NCBI GenBank assembly: GCA_025356665.1 | Contig: JANXRV010000002.1 | Coordinates: forward strand, 82,222 to 146,221 | Length of the DNA stretch: 64,000 bases | Direction of reading: 5' to 3' | DNA from: CAITSH01 sp025356665 | GTDB taxonomy: Bacteria; Pseudomonadota; Gammaproteobacteria; Burkholderiales; SG8-39 | Part shown: positions 43,183 to 51,167 of the stretch, in pieces | Numbering within the stretch: position 1 is the stretch's first letter | Layout of the letters: each line of letters opens with the position of its first letter | Program-made: the position numbers and the translations under genes | The notes under the pieces: generated by a model | The model's database searches: none | The model's input: only the letters and a program-made list of their open reading frames with translations | What the model was told of the DNA's origin: nothing

Positions 43183-44403
43183 TTAGAGCAGCAAGCCGCC
43201 CTGCGGCTGCAGGCCCAGCGCGCTCTGGCCGTAGGCTGCGGCATGGACATCCCAGGTCAGCGCGATGTGCGAGGAAGCGGCGTGGATGTCGCGAAACTGC
43301 CGTTGCAGCGGCAGGTGCAGCGATAGGCCGCCGGCGCCGGCCGCGGGCATCAGCGCGTCGATGGCGCGCACCGAAAGCTGGGTGGCGAAGGCGACATTGC
43401 GCTTCCAGCGCAGCTTGGTCTCTATGCTCGGAAACTGGCCGCGCTCGACGCTCGCCTCCAGTTCGCGCCAGTCGCCGCGCAGCACCGTTTCGGCGAACTC
43501 CACGCAGGCGGCGGCCTCGGCAATACGCGCCTGCACCGAGGTGAGTTCGGCCACACGCACGCCGGTGTAGGTGCCGGCGCGCTGGCGCATGCCCTTGGTG
43601 AACTGCTCCACCGCCGCTTTGGCGGTGCCCAGCGGCACGATCGACAGCACATAGGCAAAGCCGGCGAACACCGGCGTCTGGAACAGGCGGTTTTTGTAGA
43701 GTTTCGCGCCCGGCACGTTCTGGCCGGCGGCGAAAATCTCCGCCGACATGCTGCGATGCGCCGGCACGAAGGCATCCTTGATTTCGACGTCATGGCTGCC
43801 GGTGCCGGTGAGGCCGAAGGCCTGCCAGTTATCGAGGCTGTTGAAGTCGGCCTGCGGGACGAGGAAAAACCGCCGCTCCGGCGCGCCGCCAGACTGCTCG
43901 GCCATGCCGCCAACCAGCATCCAGCTCGATGCGTCGACGCCGCTGCCAAACGGCCAGCGTCCGGAAAGGCGGTAGCCGCCCTCGACCGGTGTCGCCTTGC
44001 CGCAGGGAAAGGCGAGTCCGGTGGCGGCGAGCGCGTTGGGATCGTCGTTCCAGATGTCCTCCTGCGCCTGCATGTCGAACTGTCCGAGATTCCACGCGTG
44101 CGAGGCGAGGTTGGAGTAAATCCAGGCCGTCGAGGCGCAGCCCTTGCACAACTCGAGCACCACGTCCATCAGGGTGCCCAGCCCGAGTTCCGAGCCGCCG
44201 AATCGCGTCGGTTGCATCAGGCGCATCAAGCCGGCCGCATGCAGTTCGGCGATGCTCGCCTCCGGCACACGGCGCAGGCGTTCGCATTCGGCGGCACGCT
44301 CGGCCAGGCGCGGTGCCAGTGCGGCGGCGGCCTCACGCGCCGCCGCCGGCGTCAGTTTGGGGGAAACGGATGCGGTATTTCTGGGAAATGGGATGGGATT
44401 CAT
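43183..44403 (-). CDS. Acyl-CoA-dehydrogenase-fold flavin monooxygenase, copy 2
   Basis: This 406-aa protein (from ATG 44403) is a clear paralogue of 40422-41630. It has LMQPTRFGGSELGLG, KGCASTAWIYSNLASH, RWPFGSGVDASSW and IKDAFVPAHRSM at matching positions. A reading back to 44502 adds a low-complexity stretch of APK/VTPK repeats encoded by the short tandem array at 44417-44478. GAGG lies about 7 nt before ATG 44403, whereas 44502 has no ribosome site, so the shorter start is preferred. It is the first gene of the leftward operon. Confidence 0.85.
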   Translation of the reverse strand: MNPIPFPRNTASVSPKLTPAAAREAAAALAPRLAERAAECERLRRVPEASIAELHAAGLMRLMQPTRFGGSELGLGTLMDVVLELCKGCASTAWIYSNLASHAWNLGQFDMQAQEDIWNDDPNALAATGLAFPCGKATPVEGGYRLSGRWPFGSGVDASSWMLVGGMAEQSGGAPERRFFLVPQADFNSLDNWQAFGLTGTGSHDVEIKDAFVPAHRSMSAEIFAAGQNVPGAKLYKNRLFQTPVFAGFAYVLSIVPLGTAKAAVEQFTKGMRQRAGTYTGVRVAELTSVQARIAEAAACVEFAETVLRGDWRELEASVERGQFPSIETKLRWKRNVAFATQLSVRAIDALMPAAGAGGLSLHLPLQRQFRDIHAASSHIALTWDVHAAAYGQSALGLQPQGGLLL

Positions 44404-44416
44404 ATCCGGCCTCGAT

Positions 44417-44478
44417 CTTTGGGTTTGATCTTTGGGTGTGACCTTTGGTGTGACCTTTGGTGCGGCCTTTGGTGCGAC
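44417..44478. repeat. Short tandem array, units of 12-13 bp
   Basis: Five successive units begin CTTTGG: CTTTGGGTTTGAT, CTTTGGGTGTGAC, CTTTGGTGTGAC, CTTTGGTGCGGC and CTTTGGTGCGAC. They are directly upstream of the likely start of the second flavin monooxygenase. In the longer reading frame they would encode repeated APK/VTPK. Confidence 0.75.
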
Positions 44479-44755
44479 TTCAGTGTAGGCATGGGCTGTC
44501 ATAACAGGCGGTGGCAGTCTTGCCGGTTTTTTCGCCGCCGCGCTTATTGTATCTGTATCGGCTTCGGGTTGATTCCCGCTATGGGTTCCGGAGCGGCATG
44601 GCCGTGATCGACCCCAGGCCCTGGATGTCAGGCCTCAAACGCTGGAACGCCCAAACGGCAGAGCCGAGATTGGCTAGACGGTACGGATGAATTAGACTCG
44701 CTGCACAAGTGCAAATAAGCGCAGCAAACCGGCAGGCCCAACCCAGGAGAACAGC
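44479..44755. promoter_or_regulatory. Divergent region with putative promoter of LIV operon 2
   Basis: This gap separates the leftward catabolic operon from the second LIV operon. Rightward, TTGGCT (44670-44675) and TAGACT (44693-44698) are spaced 17 nt and each match 4 of 6 consensus bases. The pair lies 58 bp before ATG 44756. No gene is seen in the gap. Confidence 0.35.
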
Positions 44756-45988
44756 ATGAACAAACCGAACACCACGCGCCGCAAAATCATCGCCGGCGCT
44801 GCCGCCGCGGTAGCCGTCTCGCCGTTCTCGTTCAATATCGCAAGGGCGCAAGGTGCCCCCATCCGCATCGGCTTCCCGGTGCCGCTCACCGGTCCCTATG
44901 GGGTCGAGGCGCAGGACCAGGTGCGGTGCGCCGAGCTCGCCATCAAGGAATTCAATGACGCCGGCGGACTCAAGGGCCGCAAGGCCGAGCTGCTGGTGCG
45001 CGATGACAAGCTCAACCCGGGTGAGGCGGCCACGCGCACGCTCGAGCTGATCGAAAAAGACAAGGTCAATTACATCGTCGGCTCACTGTCTGCCGCTGTG
45101 CAGCTGTCGATCAACAACGTGACCAAGGAACGCAAGGTCTTGTTCAACTCGATCAGCCAGTCGGACGCCATCAACGAGCTCAAGGACTGGAGCCTGTACA
45201 CCTTCCACGAGGCGCTCAACCCGCACATCACCGCCAGTGCCGTCGGCCGCTATGTGTTCCCCAAATACGGCAAGCGCGTGGTCTTCCTCACCGCCGACTA
45301 CGCCTATGGCCATGAAATGGTGCGCGGCTTCCAGCGCGCGGGCAAGGCCTTCAACATCGAGACGCTGGCCGACATCCGCCATCCGATAGGCGCGTCCGAC
45401 TACTCGGCCTTCCTGCCGCGCATCCAGTCGCTCAAGCCCGACGTGCTGGTGATGTGCAACTTCGGCCGCGACATGCTCAATGCCACCAAGCAGGCCACCG
45501 ACTTCGGTCTCAAGTCGACCACGCGCATCGTCACGCCCGTGCTGCTGTTCACCGCGCGCATGGCCGGCGGCGCCGATGTGTTCGACGGCGTGGTCGGCGG
45601 CACCTCTTACTACTGGGGCATGGAGAGCACGACGCCCGCCGCCAAAGTGTTTAACGACAAGTACCGCAAGGCCTACAACGGCGGCGTGCCCTCGGATTAT
45701 GGCGCGCTTGGCTACTCTGGCGTGCGCACCGTGCTGCAATCGGTCAAGAATGCCGGCACCACCGAGACCGACAAGGTCGTCGCCGCCATGCGCGATCTCA
45801 AGTACGACTATTTCAAGGGCCCGCAGTACTATCGCAACTGCGACCACCAATCGGTGCAATCGGTGTTGATCATCGAGTCCAAGTCCAAGGGCATGAAGGA
45901 CAAGAACGACGTGTTCAACATTGTCGGCATTGACAAGCCGGACGAGAAAAACCTGCGCAGCTGCCAGGAGCTCGGATTCCGCGGCTGA
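44756..45988 (+). CDS. LivK-like ABC binding protein, operon 2 (Tat-like signal)
   Basis: The 410-aa binding protein has a twin-arginine-type leader (TTRRKIIAGAAAAVAV, cleavage near IARAQ). The mature start APIRIGFPVPLTGPYGVEAQD is of LivJ/LivK style, followed by segments such as KGRKAELLVRDDKLNPGEAATR and VVFLTADYAYGHEMV. AGGAG lies before ATG 44756. Its position opposite the monooxygenase-lactonase operon suggests that it imports that operon's substrate. Confidence 0.92.
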   Translation: MNKPNTTRRKIIAGAAAAVAVSPFSFNIARAQGAPIRIGFPVPLTGPYGVEAQDQVRCAELAIKEFNDAGGLKGRKAELLVRDDKLNPGEAATRTLELIEKDKVNYIVGSLSAAVQLSINNVTKERKVLFNSISQSDAINELKDWSLYTFHEALNPHITASAVGRYVFPKYGKRVVFLTADYAYGHEMVRGFQRAGKAFNIETLADIRHPIGASDYSAFLPRIQSLKPDVLVMCNFGRDMLNATKQATDFGLKSTTRIVTPVLLFTARMAGGADVFDGVVGGTSYYWGMESTTPAAKVFNDKYRKAYNGGVPSDYGALGYSGVRTVLQSVKNAGTTETDKVVAAMRDLKYDYFKGPQYYRNCDHQSVQSVLIIESKSKGMKDKNDVFNIVGIDKPDEKNLRSCQELGFRG

Positions 45989-45997
45989 GTCTTGTCG

Positions 45998-46025
45998 CCG
46001 GTCCGGCCCTTGCGGGCGGGACCGG
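45998..46025 (+). other. Long hairpin between LIV operon 2 binding protein and permease
   Basis: CCGGTCC (45998-46004) pairs with GGACCGG (46019-46025). Inside, GCCC (46006-46009) pairs with GGGC (46014-46017), with one G-G mismatch between the two helices and loop TTGC. No T-run follows. It starts 9 nt after the stop codon. Confidence 0.7.
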
Positions 46026-46060
46026 TGCTGATTCGCGCCGCCGGCGGCGCACCTTCCCTG

Positions 46061-46939
46061 ATGATTGATCTGAACCTCTTCCTGTTGCAAGTGGTCACGG
46101 GCATCGCCCTGGGCTCGGTGTACGTGCTGCTGGCCATCGGCTTGTCGCTGATTTTTGGCATGCTGACGGTGGTGAATTTCGCCCACGGCGCCTACTTCAT
46201 GGTCGGCGCCTACGCCGGTGTCTGGGTGCTGGGCCAGACCGGCAATTTTTGGCTCGCTATCGCGGCGGCGCCGCTGATTGTCGGTGTCATCGGCCTGCTG
46301 ACCGAGCGTGTGTTGGTGCGGCCGCTTTACGGCCGCGGCATCGACTATCCGCTGCTGCTGACCTTCGGCCTGTCGTATGTGTTCATCGACCTCATTCGCA
46401 TGATCTTCGGCATCGACGGCCTGTCCATAGGCACGCCGGTCGCGCTGCGCGGTGCGGTAGACATCGGCGTCGGCCACTTTCCGCTATACCGCTTGTTCCT
46501 CATCGGCGCCACCGCGGCCATCGTCTTTGCGCTATGGCTGTTCATCGAAAAAACCAAATACGGCCTGATCATCCGCGCCGGCGCGCGCGACGCGGAAATC
46601 GTCCGTGTGCTGGGCATTGATGTGTCACGTGTCTGGCTGATCATCTTCGGCCTCGGCACCGCCATCGCCGGCGTGTCGGGCATTCTCGCCGCGCCGATAC
46701 GCGCGGTGAACCCGGAAATGGGCATTCCCGTGCTGGCCGAATCGTTTGTCGTCACCGTGGTCGGTGGCATGGGCTCGCTGCCCGGCGCGGTGGTCGCGGG
46801 CCTGCTGGTGGGCATGGTCTACAGCATCACCTCGCTTTATTTTCCCGATCTTGCCGAGTTGTCGATTTTCGTGCTGATGGCGCTGGTGTTGATGTTCCGG
46901 CCGCAGGGCTTTTTCGGCCGCACCGGCCTGATGAGCTAG
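46061..46939 (+). CDS. LivH-type branched-chain ABC permease, operon 2
   Basis: The 292-aa permease starts LFLLQVVTGIALGSVYVLLAIGLSLIFGMLTVVNFAHG and has about eight hydrophobic segments, a long extracellular loop and the coupling region GARDAEIVRVLGIDV. ATG 46061 was preferred over the in-frame codon at 45992, which would place the start inside the hairpin region. Confidence 0.93.
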   Translation: MIDLNLFLLQVVTGIALGSVYVLLAIGLSLIFGMLTVVNFAHGAYFMVGAYAGVWVLGQTGNFWLAIAAAPLIVGVIGLLTERVLVRPLYGRGIDYPLLLTFGLSYVFIDLIRMIFGIDGLSIGTPVALRGAVDIGVGHFPLYRLFLIGATAAIVFALWLFIEKTKYGLIIRAGARDAEIVRVLGIDVSRVWLIIFGLGTAIAGVSGILAAPIRAVNPEMGIPVLAESFVVTVVGGMGSLPGAVVAGLLVGMVYSITSLYFPDLAELSIFVLMALVLMFRPQGFFGRTGLMS

Positions 46940-46949
46940 AAGGGCGGGC

Positions 46950-47894
46950 ATGCGCGACCTCTTCGATCTCATTGAACGCCACCGCGTCGCGGCGGTGATC
47001 CTGTTTCTGGTGGTGTTCCCCTGGCTGATGCCCTACGAGGCCTTGGCGGTGAACATCCTGATCTTCGGCCTCTACGCCGTGGGCTTCAACCTGCTGTTTG
47101 GCTACACCGGCTTGCTGTCCTTCGGACACGCCGCCTTTCTTGGCGCCGGCAGCTACGGCGCGGGAATCGTCATGGTGCACTTTGGCTGGCCCTGGTGGCT
47201 GGCGATCCCCGTCGGCGTTGCGCTGTCCGCGCTGATCGGCCTTGGTATCGGCTATCTTGCCATCCGCACCCGCGGTATCTACTTTTCCATGGTCACGCTG
47301 GCGCTGGCGCAATGCGTCTACTACGCCTTTTACAAGGCTGAACAATTCACCGGCGGCGAAAACGGCCTGCGCGGTGTCAAGGTCGAGGCGCTCGATGTGT
47401 TCGGTTTCACCCTCGACTTCCTCAACCCGACCACCAAGTACTACGTCATCCTGGTGTTCGTCGCCGCGGCGCTGTGGTTTGTGTCGCGCATCCTCGCCTC
47501 GCCCTTTGGCGCGGTGATCGAGACTATTCGCGAGAACGACAAGCGTGCCGCCGCCTGTGGCTACGACGTGGCGCGCACCAAGCTGCTGGTGTTTGTGCTG
47601 TCGGCGGGCATTTGCGGCCTCGCCGGCGCGCTGCGTGCGCTGCATCTTTCCATCGTGCCCATCGACTCGCTGCACTACCTCACCTCGGGGCATGTGGTGA
47701 TGATGAGCCTGCTTGGCGGCATGGGCACCTTCTTCGGCCCTTTCGTTGGCGCGGCCATGCTGCTCTTGATCGAGGACGCGGCCACCAACATCACGCAGTT
47801 CTGGCAGCTGCTGGTGGGCGTGATTTTCATCCTGTTCGTGCTGTTTTTCCCGCGCGGCGTCTGGGGCTCGATACTGCATTGGGTACGTCGATGA
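46950..47894 (+). CDS. LivM-type branched-chain ABC permease, operon 2
   Basis: The 314-aa permease has GFNLLFGYTGLLSFGHAAFLGAGSYGAG (about 45-72), as in LivM, and the coupling loop ETIRENDKRAAACGYDVAR. Its stop codon is the TGA of the first unit of the 14-bp repeat at 47881-47936, so the gene ends inside the repeat. Confidence 0.94.
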   Translation: MRDLFDLIERHRVAAVILFLVVFPWLMPYEALAVNILIFGLYAVGFNLLFGYTGLLSFGHAAFLGAGSYGAGIVMVHFGWPWWLAIPVGVALSALIGLGIGYLAIRTRGIYFSMVTLALAQCVYYAFYKAEQFTGGENGLRGVKVEALDVFGFTLDFLNPTTKYYVILVFVAAALWFVSRILASPFGAVIETIRENDKRAAACGYDVARTKLLVFVLSAGICGLAGALRALHLSIVPIDSLHYLTSGHVVMMSLLGGMGTFFGPFVGAAMLLLIEDAATNITQFWQLLVGVIFILFVLFFPRGVWGSILHWVRR

Positions 47895-47936
47895 GGGTAC
47901 GTCGATGAGGGTACGTCGATGAAGGTGCGCCGATGA
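47881..47936 (+). repeat. 14-bp tandem duplication of a stop/start junction
   Basis: There are three perfect units GGGTACGTCGATGA (47881-47894, 47895-47908, 47909-47922) and one degenerate unit AGGTGCGCCGATGA (47923-47936). Each contains an ATGA (ATG overlapping TGA). The upstream gene stops in unit 1 and the LivG gene starts at the ATG of unit 4 (47933). Confidence 0.9.
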
Positions 47937-48679
47937 AGACACCCATCCTCGCCGTGGAAAAGGTGACGATGAACTTCGGTTCCTTCGCCGCCCTGCACAA
48001 TGTGTCGGTCGAATTCAGCGACGACAGGCTGACCGCCATCATCGGCCCCAACGGCGCGGGCAAGAGCACTTTTTTCAACGTCCTTACCGGGGCGCTCGCG
48101 CCCACCGCCGGCAAGGTGTGTTACCAGGGCCGCGACATCACCGGCAGCGCGCAGCACGAGTTCGCGCGCATGGGCATCGCCAAGTCCTTTCAGATCACCA
48201 ATGTTTTTCCGCAGCTCACGGCGCGCGAGAACGTGCGCGTGGCGGTGCAGATGAGGCATTCGCGCTTCAACCTCCTCACGCCGCGCGAATCGATGACGGA
48301 ACTGGTCGGGCGCGCCGATGCGCTGCTCGAGCGCGTCGGTCTTGCCGACGTGCGCCTGCGCCCGGCGCGCGATCTCGCGCACGGCCAGCAGCGCTGCCTC
48401 GAGGTGGCCATGGCGCTTGCCTGTGAGCCGCGCCTGCTGCTGCTCGATGAGCCGACCGCCGGCATGTCGCCCGAGGAGACCGGCGTGATGATGAACCTCA
48501 TCACCAGCCTTGCCGCCGAGCGCACCGTCATCCTGGTCGAGCACAAGATGAAGCTGGTCATGGGCATCTGCGAGCGCCTGATCGTGCTGCATCACGGCGA
48601 GCTGCTGGCCGATGGCACGCCGCAGGACATACGCAATAACGACGAAGTAAAGCGCGTCTATCTTGGAAAGTCCGTCTGA
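47933..48679 (+). CDS. LivG-type ABC ATPase, operon 2
   Basis: The 248-aa ATPase has Walker A GPNGAGKST (about 37-45), GIAKSFQITNVFPQLTARENV, a signature segment DLAHGQQRCLEVAMAL (LAHGQ in place of LSGGQ), Walker B RLLLLDEPTAGMSPEE and the H-loop region LVEHKM. The start, ATG 47933, is supplied by the last repeat unit. It is probably translated partly by reinitiation. Confidence 0.93.
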   Translation: MKTPILAVEKVTMNFGSFAALHNVSVEFSDDRLTAIIGPNGAGKSTFFNVLTGALAPTAGKVCYQGRDITGSAQHEFARMGIAKSFQITNVFPQLTARENVRVAVQMRHSRFNLLTPRESMTELVGRADALLERVGLADVRLRPARDLAHGQQRCLEVAMALACEPRLLLLDEPTAGMSPEETGVMMNLITSLAAERTVILVEHKMKLVMGICERLIVLHHGELLADGTPQDIRNNDEVKRVYLGKSV

Positions 48680-48681
48680 GC

Positions 48682-49386
48682 ATGCTCAAGCTGGAAAATC
48701 TTAATGCCTGGTACGACCGCAGCCACGTCATACAGGGTGTAGCGCTGGAGGTGAAAGCCGGCGAGATCGTCACGCTGATGGGCCGCAACGGCGCCGGTAA
48801 GACGACCACGCTGCGTTCCATCATGGGCCTGGTCGCCAAGCGCCAGGGCAGCGTGCTTTTTGACGGCAGGGAAATCCTCCCCGACCCGGCGCACACGCGT
48901 TTTCACCTCGGCCTCGCCTATGTTCCCGAGGAGCGGCGCATTGTCCCCGGCCTGAGCGTGCGCGAGAACCTGCGCCTGGGCCTGATCGCCTCGGCCAAGC
49001 GCAAGCAAGAGAACGAACTGATCGAGCGCATCGCGCGCACCTTTCCGCGCATCAAAGAACGCCTCGACCAGGAAGGCACCTCGCTGTCGGGCGGGGAACA
49101 GCAAATGCTCGCCATCGCCCGTGCCATGATGGCCTCGCCGAAAATGATCCTGCTCGACGAACCCTCTGAGGGCATCATGCCGCTGCTGGTGGATGAGATG
49201 TTTGAGCTTTTCGCACAAATGAAACGCGAGGGCACGACCATCCTGTTGGTCGAGCAGAACGTTGAGCGCGCCCTGTCCATCTCCGATCGTGCCTACATCA
49301 TGGACCAGGGCGTGATCGTGCACCACGACACGGCGGCGAACCTGCTCGCCGACAAGGCGATACAGGAACGCTATTGCGCGGTGTGA
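48682..49386 (+). CDS. LivF-type ABC ATPase, operon 2
   Basis: The 234-aa ATPase starts 3 nt after LivG. It shows Walker A GRNGAGKTT, YVPEERRIVPGLSVRENL, signature LSGGEQQM, Walker B KMILLDEPSEGIMPLLV and the H-loop region LVEQNVERAL. It completes the second LIV operon. Confidence 0.94.
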   Translation: MLKLENLNAWYDRSHVIQGVALEVKAGEIVTLMGRNGAGKTTTLRSIMGLVAKRQGSVLFDGREILPDPAHTRFHLGLAYVPEERRIVPGLSVRENLRLGLIASAKRKQENELIERIARTFPRIKERLDQEGTSLSGGEQQMLAIARAMMASPKMILLDEPSEGIMPLLVDEMFELFAQMKREGTTILLVEQNVERALSISDRAYIMDQGVIVHHDTAANLLADKAIQERYCAV

Positions 49387-49389
49387 TGG

Positions 49390-49420
49390 CTGGAAATGGG
49401 CGCCAGACGGGCGTTTCCAG
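49390..49420. repeat. GCTGGAAA-type palindrome, copy with inner variation
   Basis: CTGGAAA (49390-49396) pairs with TTTCCAG (49414-49420), and the inner CGCC pairs with GGCG. The outer part matches the dispersed GCTGGAAA family, but the loop differs. It starts 4 nt after the last gene of LIV operon 2 and may act as its end structure. Confidence 0.55.
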
Positions 49421-49707
49421 GCGGCGTGCCGCCGCCACTACCTGATCTGCCGCGCTGCCGATTGCGGCTTTTGGGTTGAGCCGTGGACTGTTGTTGCTCG
49501 CGATCTTTTGCACCCACCTGTTTATTCCCGGCTGGGTCGCGCCCGGACGCGCCACGCCCGTGCGGTTTCCCACGGTTTGGGGCCGGTTGACGGTAGTATG
49601 CCAAGTGCTACTATCCAACAGCCGTAATGATCACCTTATAAATAACAGTCGCAACGGCAGCTGCCTTTTCCGGCAGAACAAATCGTCAACTCTCAGGAGG
49701 AGAAACC
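49421..49707 (+). promoter_or_regulatory. Leader of LIV operon 3 with putative promoter
   Basis: This non-coding gap precedes the third LIV operon. TTGACG (49587-49592), then 16 nt, then TACTAT (49609-49614) is a reasonable sigma70-type pair. The downstream leader (to 49707) is AT-richer and ends with AGGAGGAG before the ATG. No gene is supported in the gap. Confidence 0.45.
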
Positions 49708-50946
49708 ATGTCCCGTAGAACCTTTCTGGCGGCATCGTCCGCTTTGGCCGCGACTTCGGCGCTTCCGGTTTGGGCGCAGGCCCAGAGCGCGCCCATCCGC
49801 GTTGGCTTTCTCACCGTGCGCCAGGGCGCACTCGCTGCCGGCGGCAAGCAAATGGAAGAGGGAATCCAGCTTTTCCTCAAAGAACGCAACGGCATGATAG
49901 GCGGGCGCAAGGTCGAGCTGATCGTCGCCGACACCGGCGGCAACCCGGTTGGCGCCAAGACCAAGACGCAGGAGCTGGTTGAGCGCGATAAGGTGCACGT
50001 CATCATCGGGCCGCTCGCCGCCTTCGAGGCGCTGGCCATCGACGATTACATCGCCCAGAGCAAGACGCCCATCATTTCCCCGTCGGCGGCCGCCGAAGAC
50101 CTCACGCAGCGCAAACCCAATCCCTGGTTTGTGCGCACCTCATGCAGTTCGGCGCAGGTGAACTACCCGGTCGGCGATTACGCCGCAAAGACGCTCGGTT
50201 ACAAGCGCGTCGCCATCATCGCCGATGACTTTGCTTATGGCCATGAGACGGCATCGGGCTTCCAGCGCGCCTTCGAGGACGCCGGCGGTAAGGTGGTGCA
50301 AAAACTCTGGCCGCCGCTCAACGTTGCCGACTACGGCTCCTATATCGGCCAGCTCAAGACCAAGGTCGACGCGATCTACGCCGGCTTTGCCGGCGCCAAC
50401 GGCCTGCGTTTTCTCAAGCAGCTGCGCGAATACGGCATCAAGACGCCGGTGCTCGGCAGCGGCACCACCACCGACGAGGGCATCCTCAAGCAAATGGGCG
50501 ACGAGGCCCTGGGCGTGATCAGCGGCAGCTTCTACGCCGCCGGTCTCGACACGCCGGAGAGCAAGCGGTTTGTCGCCGCCGCGAATAAGGAATTCGGCGC
50601 CGACCCGGGTTACTACACCCTGGGCACCTACTCGGCCGGTGTGTTGCTTGAAATGGCGGTCAAGGCGGTGAACGGCAAGGTCGAGGACAAGGAGGCCTTC
50701 ATGAAGGCCTTGCGCAATCCGGGCCCGGTCAACGATCCGCGCGGCACCTGGCAGGTCGATGGTTACGGCAATCCGGTGGAGAACATCTACATCCGCAAAG
50801 TCGAGCGCAGGAATGGCAAACTCGTTAACGTCGTGCTCAAGACCTATCCCAATGTCAGCCAGTTCTGGACCTACAACCCGAAGGAATTCCTCGCCGCACC
50901 GGTGTATTCGCGCGACGTGCCCGCTTCGAAGTTTCTCGAACCCTGA
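49708..50946 (+). CDS. LivK-like ABC binding protein, operon 3 (Tat signal)
   Basis: The 412-aa binding protein has a textbook twin-arginine signal (SRRTFLAASSALAATS, cleavage near VWAQA). The mature part opens with APIRVGFLTVRQGALAAGGK. Later segments YKRVAIIADDFAYGHETASGFQ and RGTWQVDGYGNPVENIYIRKVE are typical of the family. A very strong ribosome site (AGGAGGAG) is present. A terminator follows at 50963-51000. Confidence 0.92.
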   Translation: MSRRTFLAASSALAATSALPVWAQAQSAPIRVGFLTVRQGALAAGGKQMEEGIQLFLKERNGMIGGRKVELIVADTGGNPVGAKTKTQELVERDKVHVIIGPLAAFEALAIDDYIAQSKTPIISPSAAAEDLTQRKPNPWFVRTSCSSAQVNYPVGDYAAKTLGYKRVAIIADDFAYGHETASGFQRAFEDAGGKVVQKLWPPLNVADYGSYIGQLKTKVDAIYAGFAGANGLRFLKQLREYGIKTPVLGSGTTTDEGILKQMGDEALGVISGSFYAAGLDTPESKRFVAAANKEFGADPGYYTLGTYSAGVLLEMAVKAVNGKVEDKEAFMKALRNPGPVNDPRGTWQVDGYGNPVENIYIRKVERRNGKLVNVVLKTYPNVSQFWTYNPKEFLAAPVYSRDVPASKFLEP

Positions 50947-50962
50947 TCTTTGACCCAGCCAT

Positions 50963-51000
50963 GCCGTGCGCGCCCCTACCCCGGCCCGCACGGCCTTTTT
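50963..51000 (+). terminator. Intrinsic terminator between LIV operon 3 binding protein and permease
   Basis: GCCGTGCG (50963-50970) pairs with CGCACGGC (50987-50994) and is followed by CTTTTTGTTTG. It starts 16 nt after the binding-protein stop codon. It is a plausible Rho-independent terminator that would separate binding-protein and permease expression. Confidence 0.8.
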
Positions 51001-51033
51001 GTTTGCCGGCATCGGCGGCAACACATTGCTTTC

Positions 51034-51135
51034 AACACCTAACGTGTAACACGTAACACGTAACACCTAACACGTAACACCTAACACGTAACACCTAACA
51101 CGTAACACCTAACACTTAACATTAAACACTTAACT
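51034..51135. repeat. AT-rich tandem array (14-bp units, 7-bp half units)
   Basis: The core is four perfect copies of CACGTAACACCTAA (51057-51112). Flanking half units such as TAACACG and TAACACC begin near 51034, and degenerate TTAACA/TTAAAC units continue to about 51135. It lies between the terminator and the LivH start at 51168. It has no spacers and so is not a CRISPR array. Confidence 0.85.
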
Positions 51136-51167
51136 CCCGATACGCGACGCTTAAGGTTCAACGTTTA

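Noticed and set aside
45083..46477. Leftward open frame of 464 codons antisense to LIV operon 2
   Set aside because: It is the shadow of recognised LivK/LivH genes and no domain is seen.
51034..51135. Possible CRISPR-like array
   Set aside because: Units are 14 bp and directly adjacent, without spacers or palindromic repeats of CRISPR length, and no cas gene is present.
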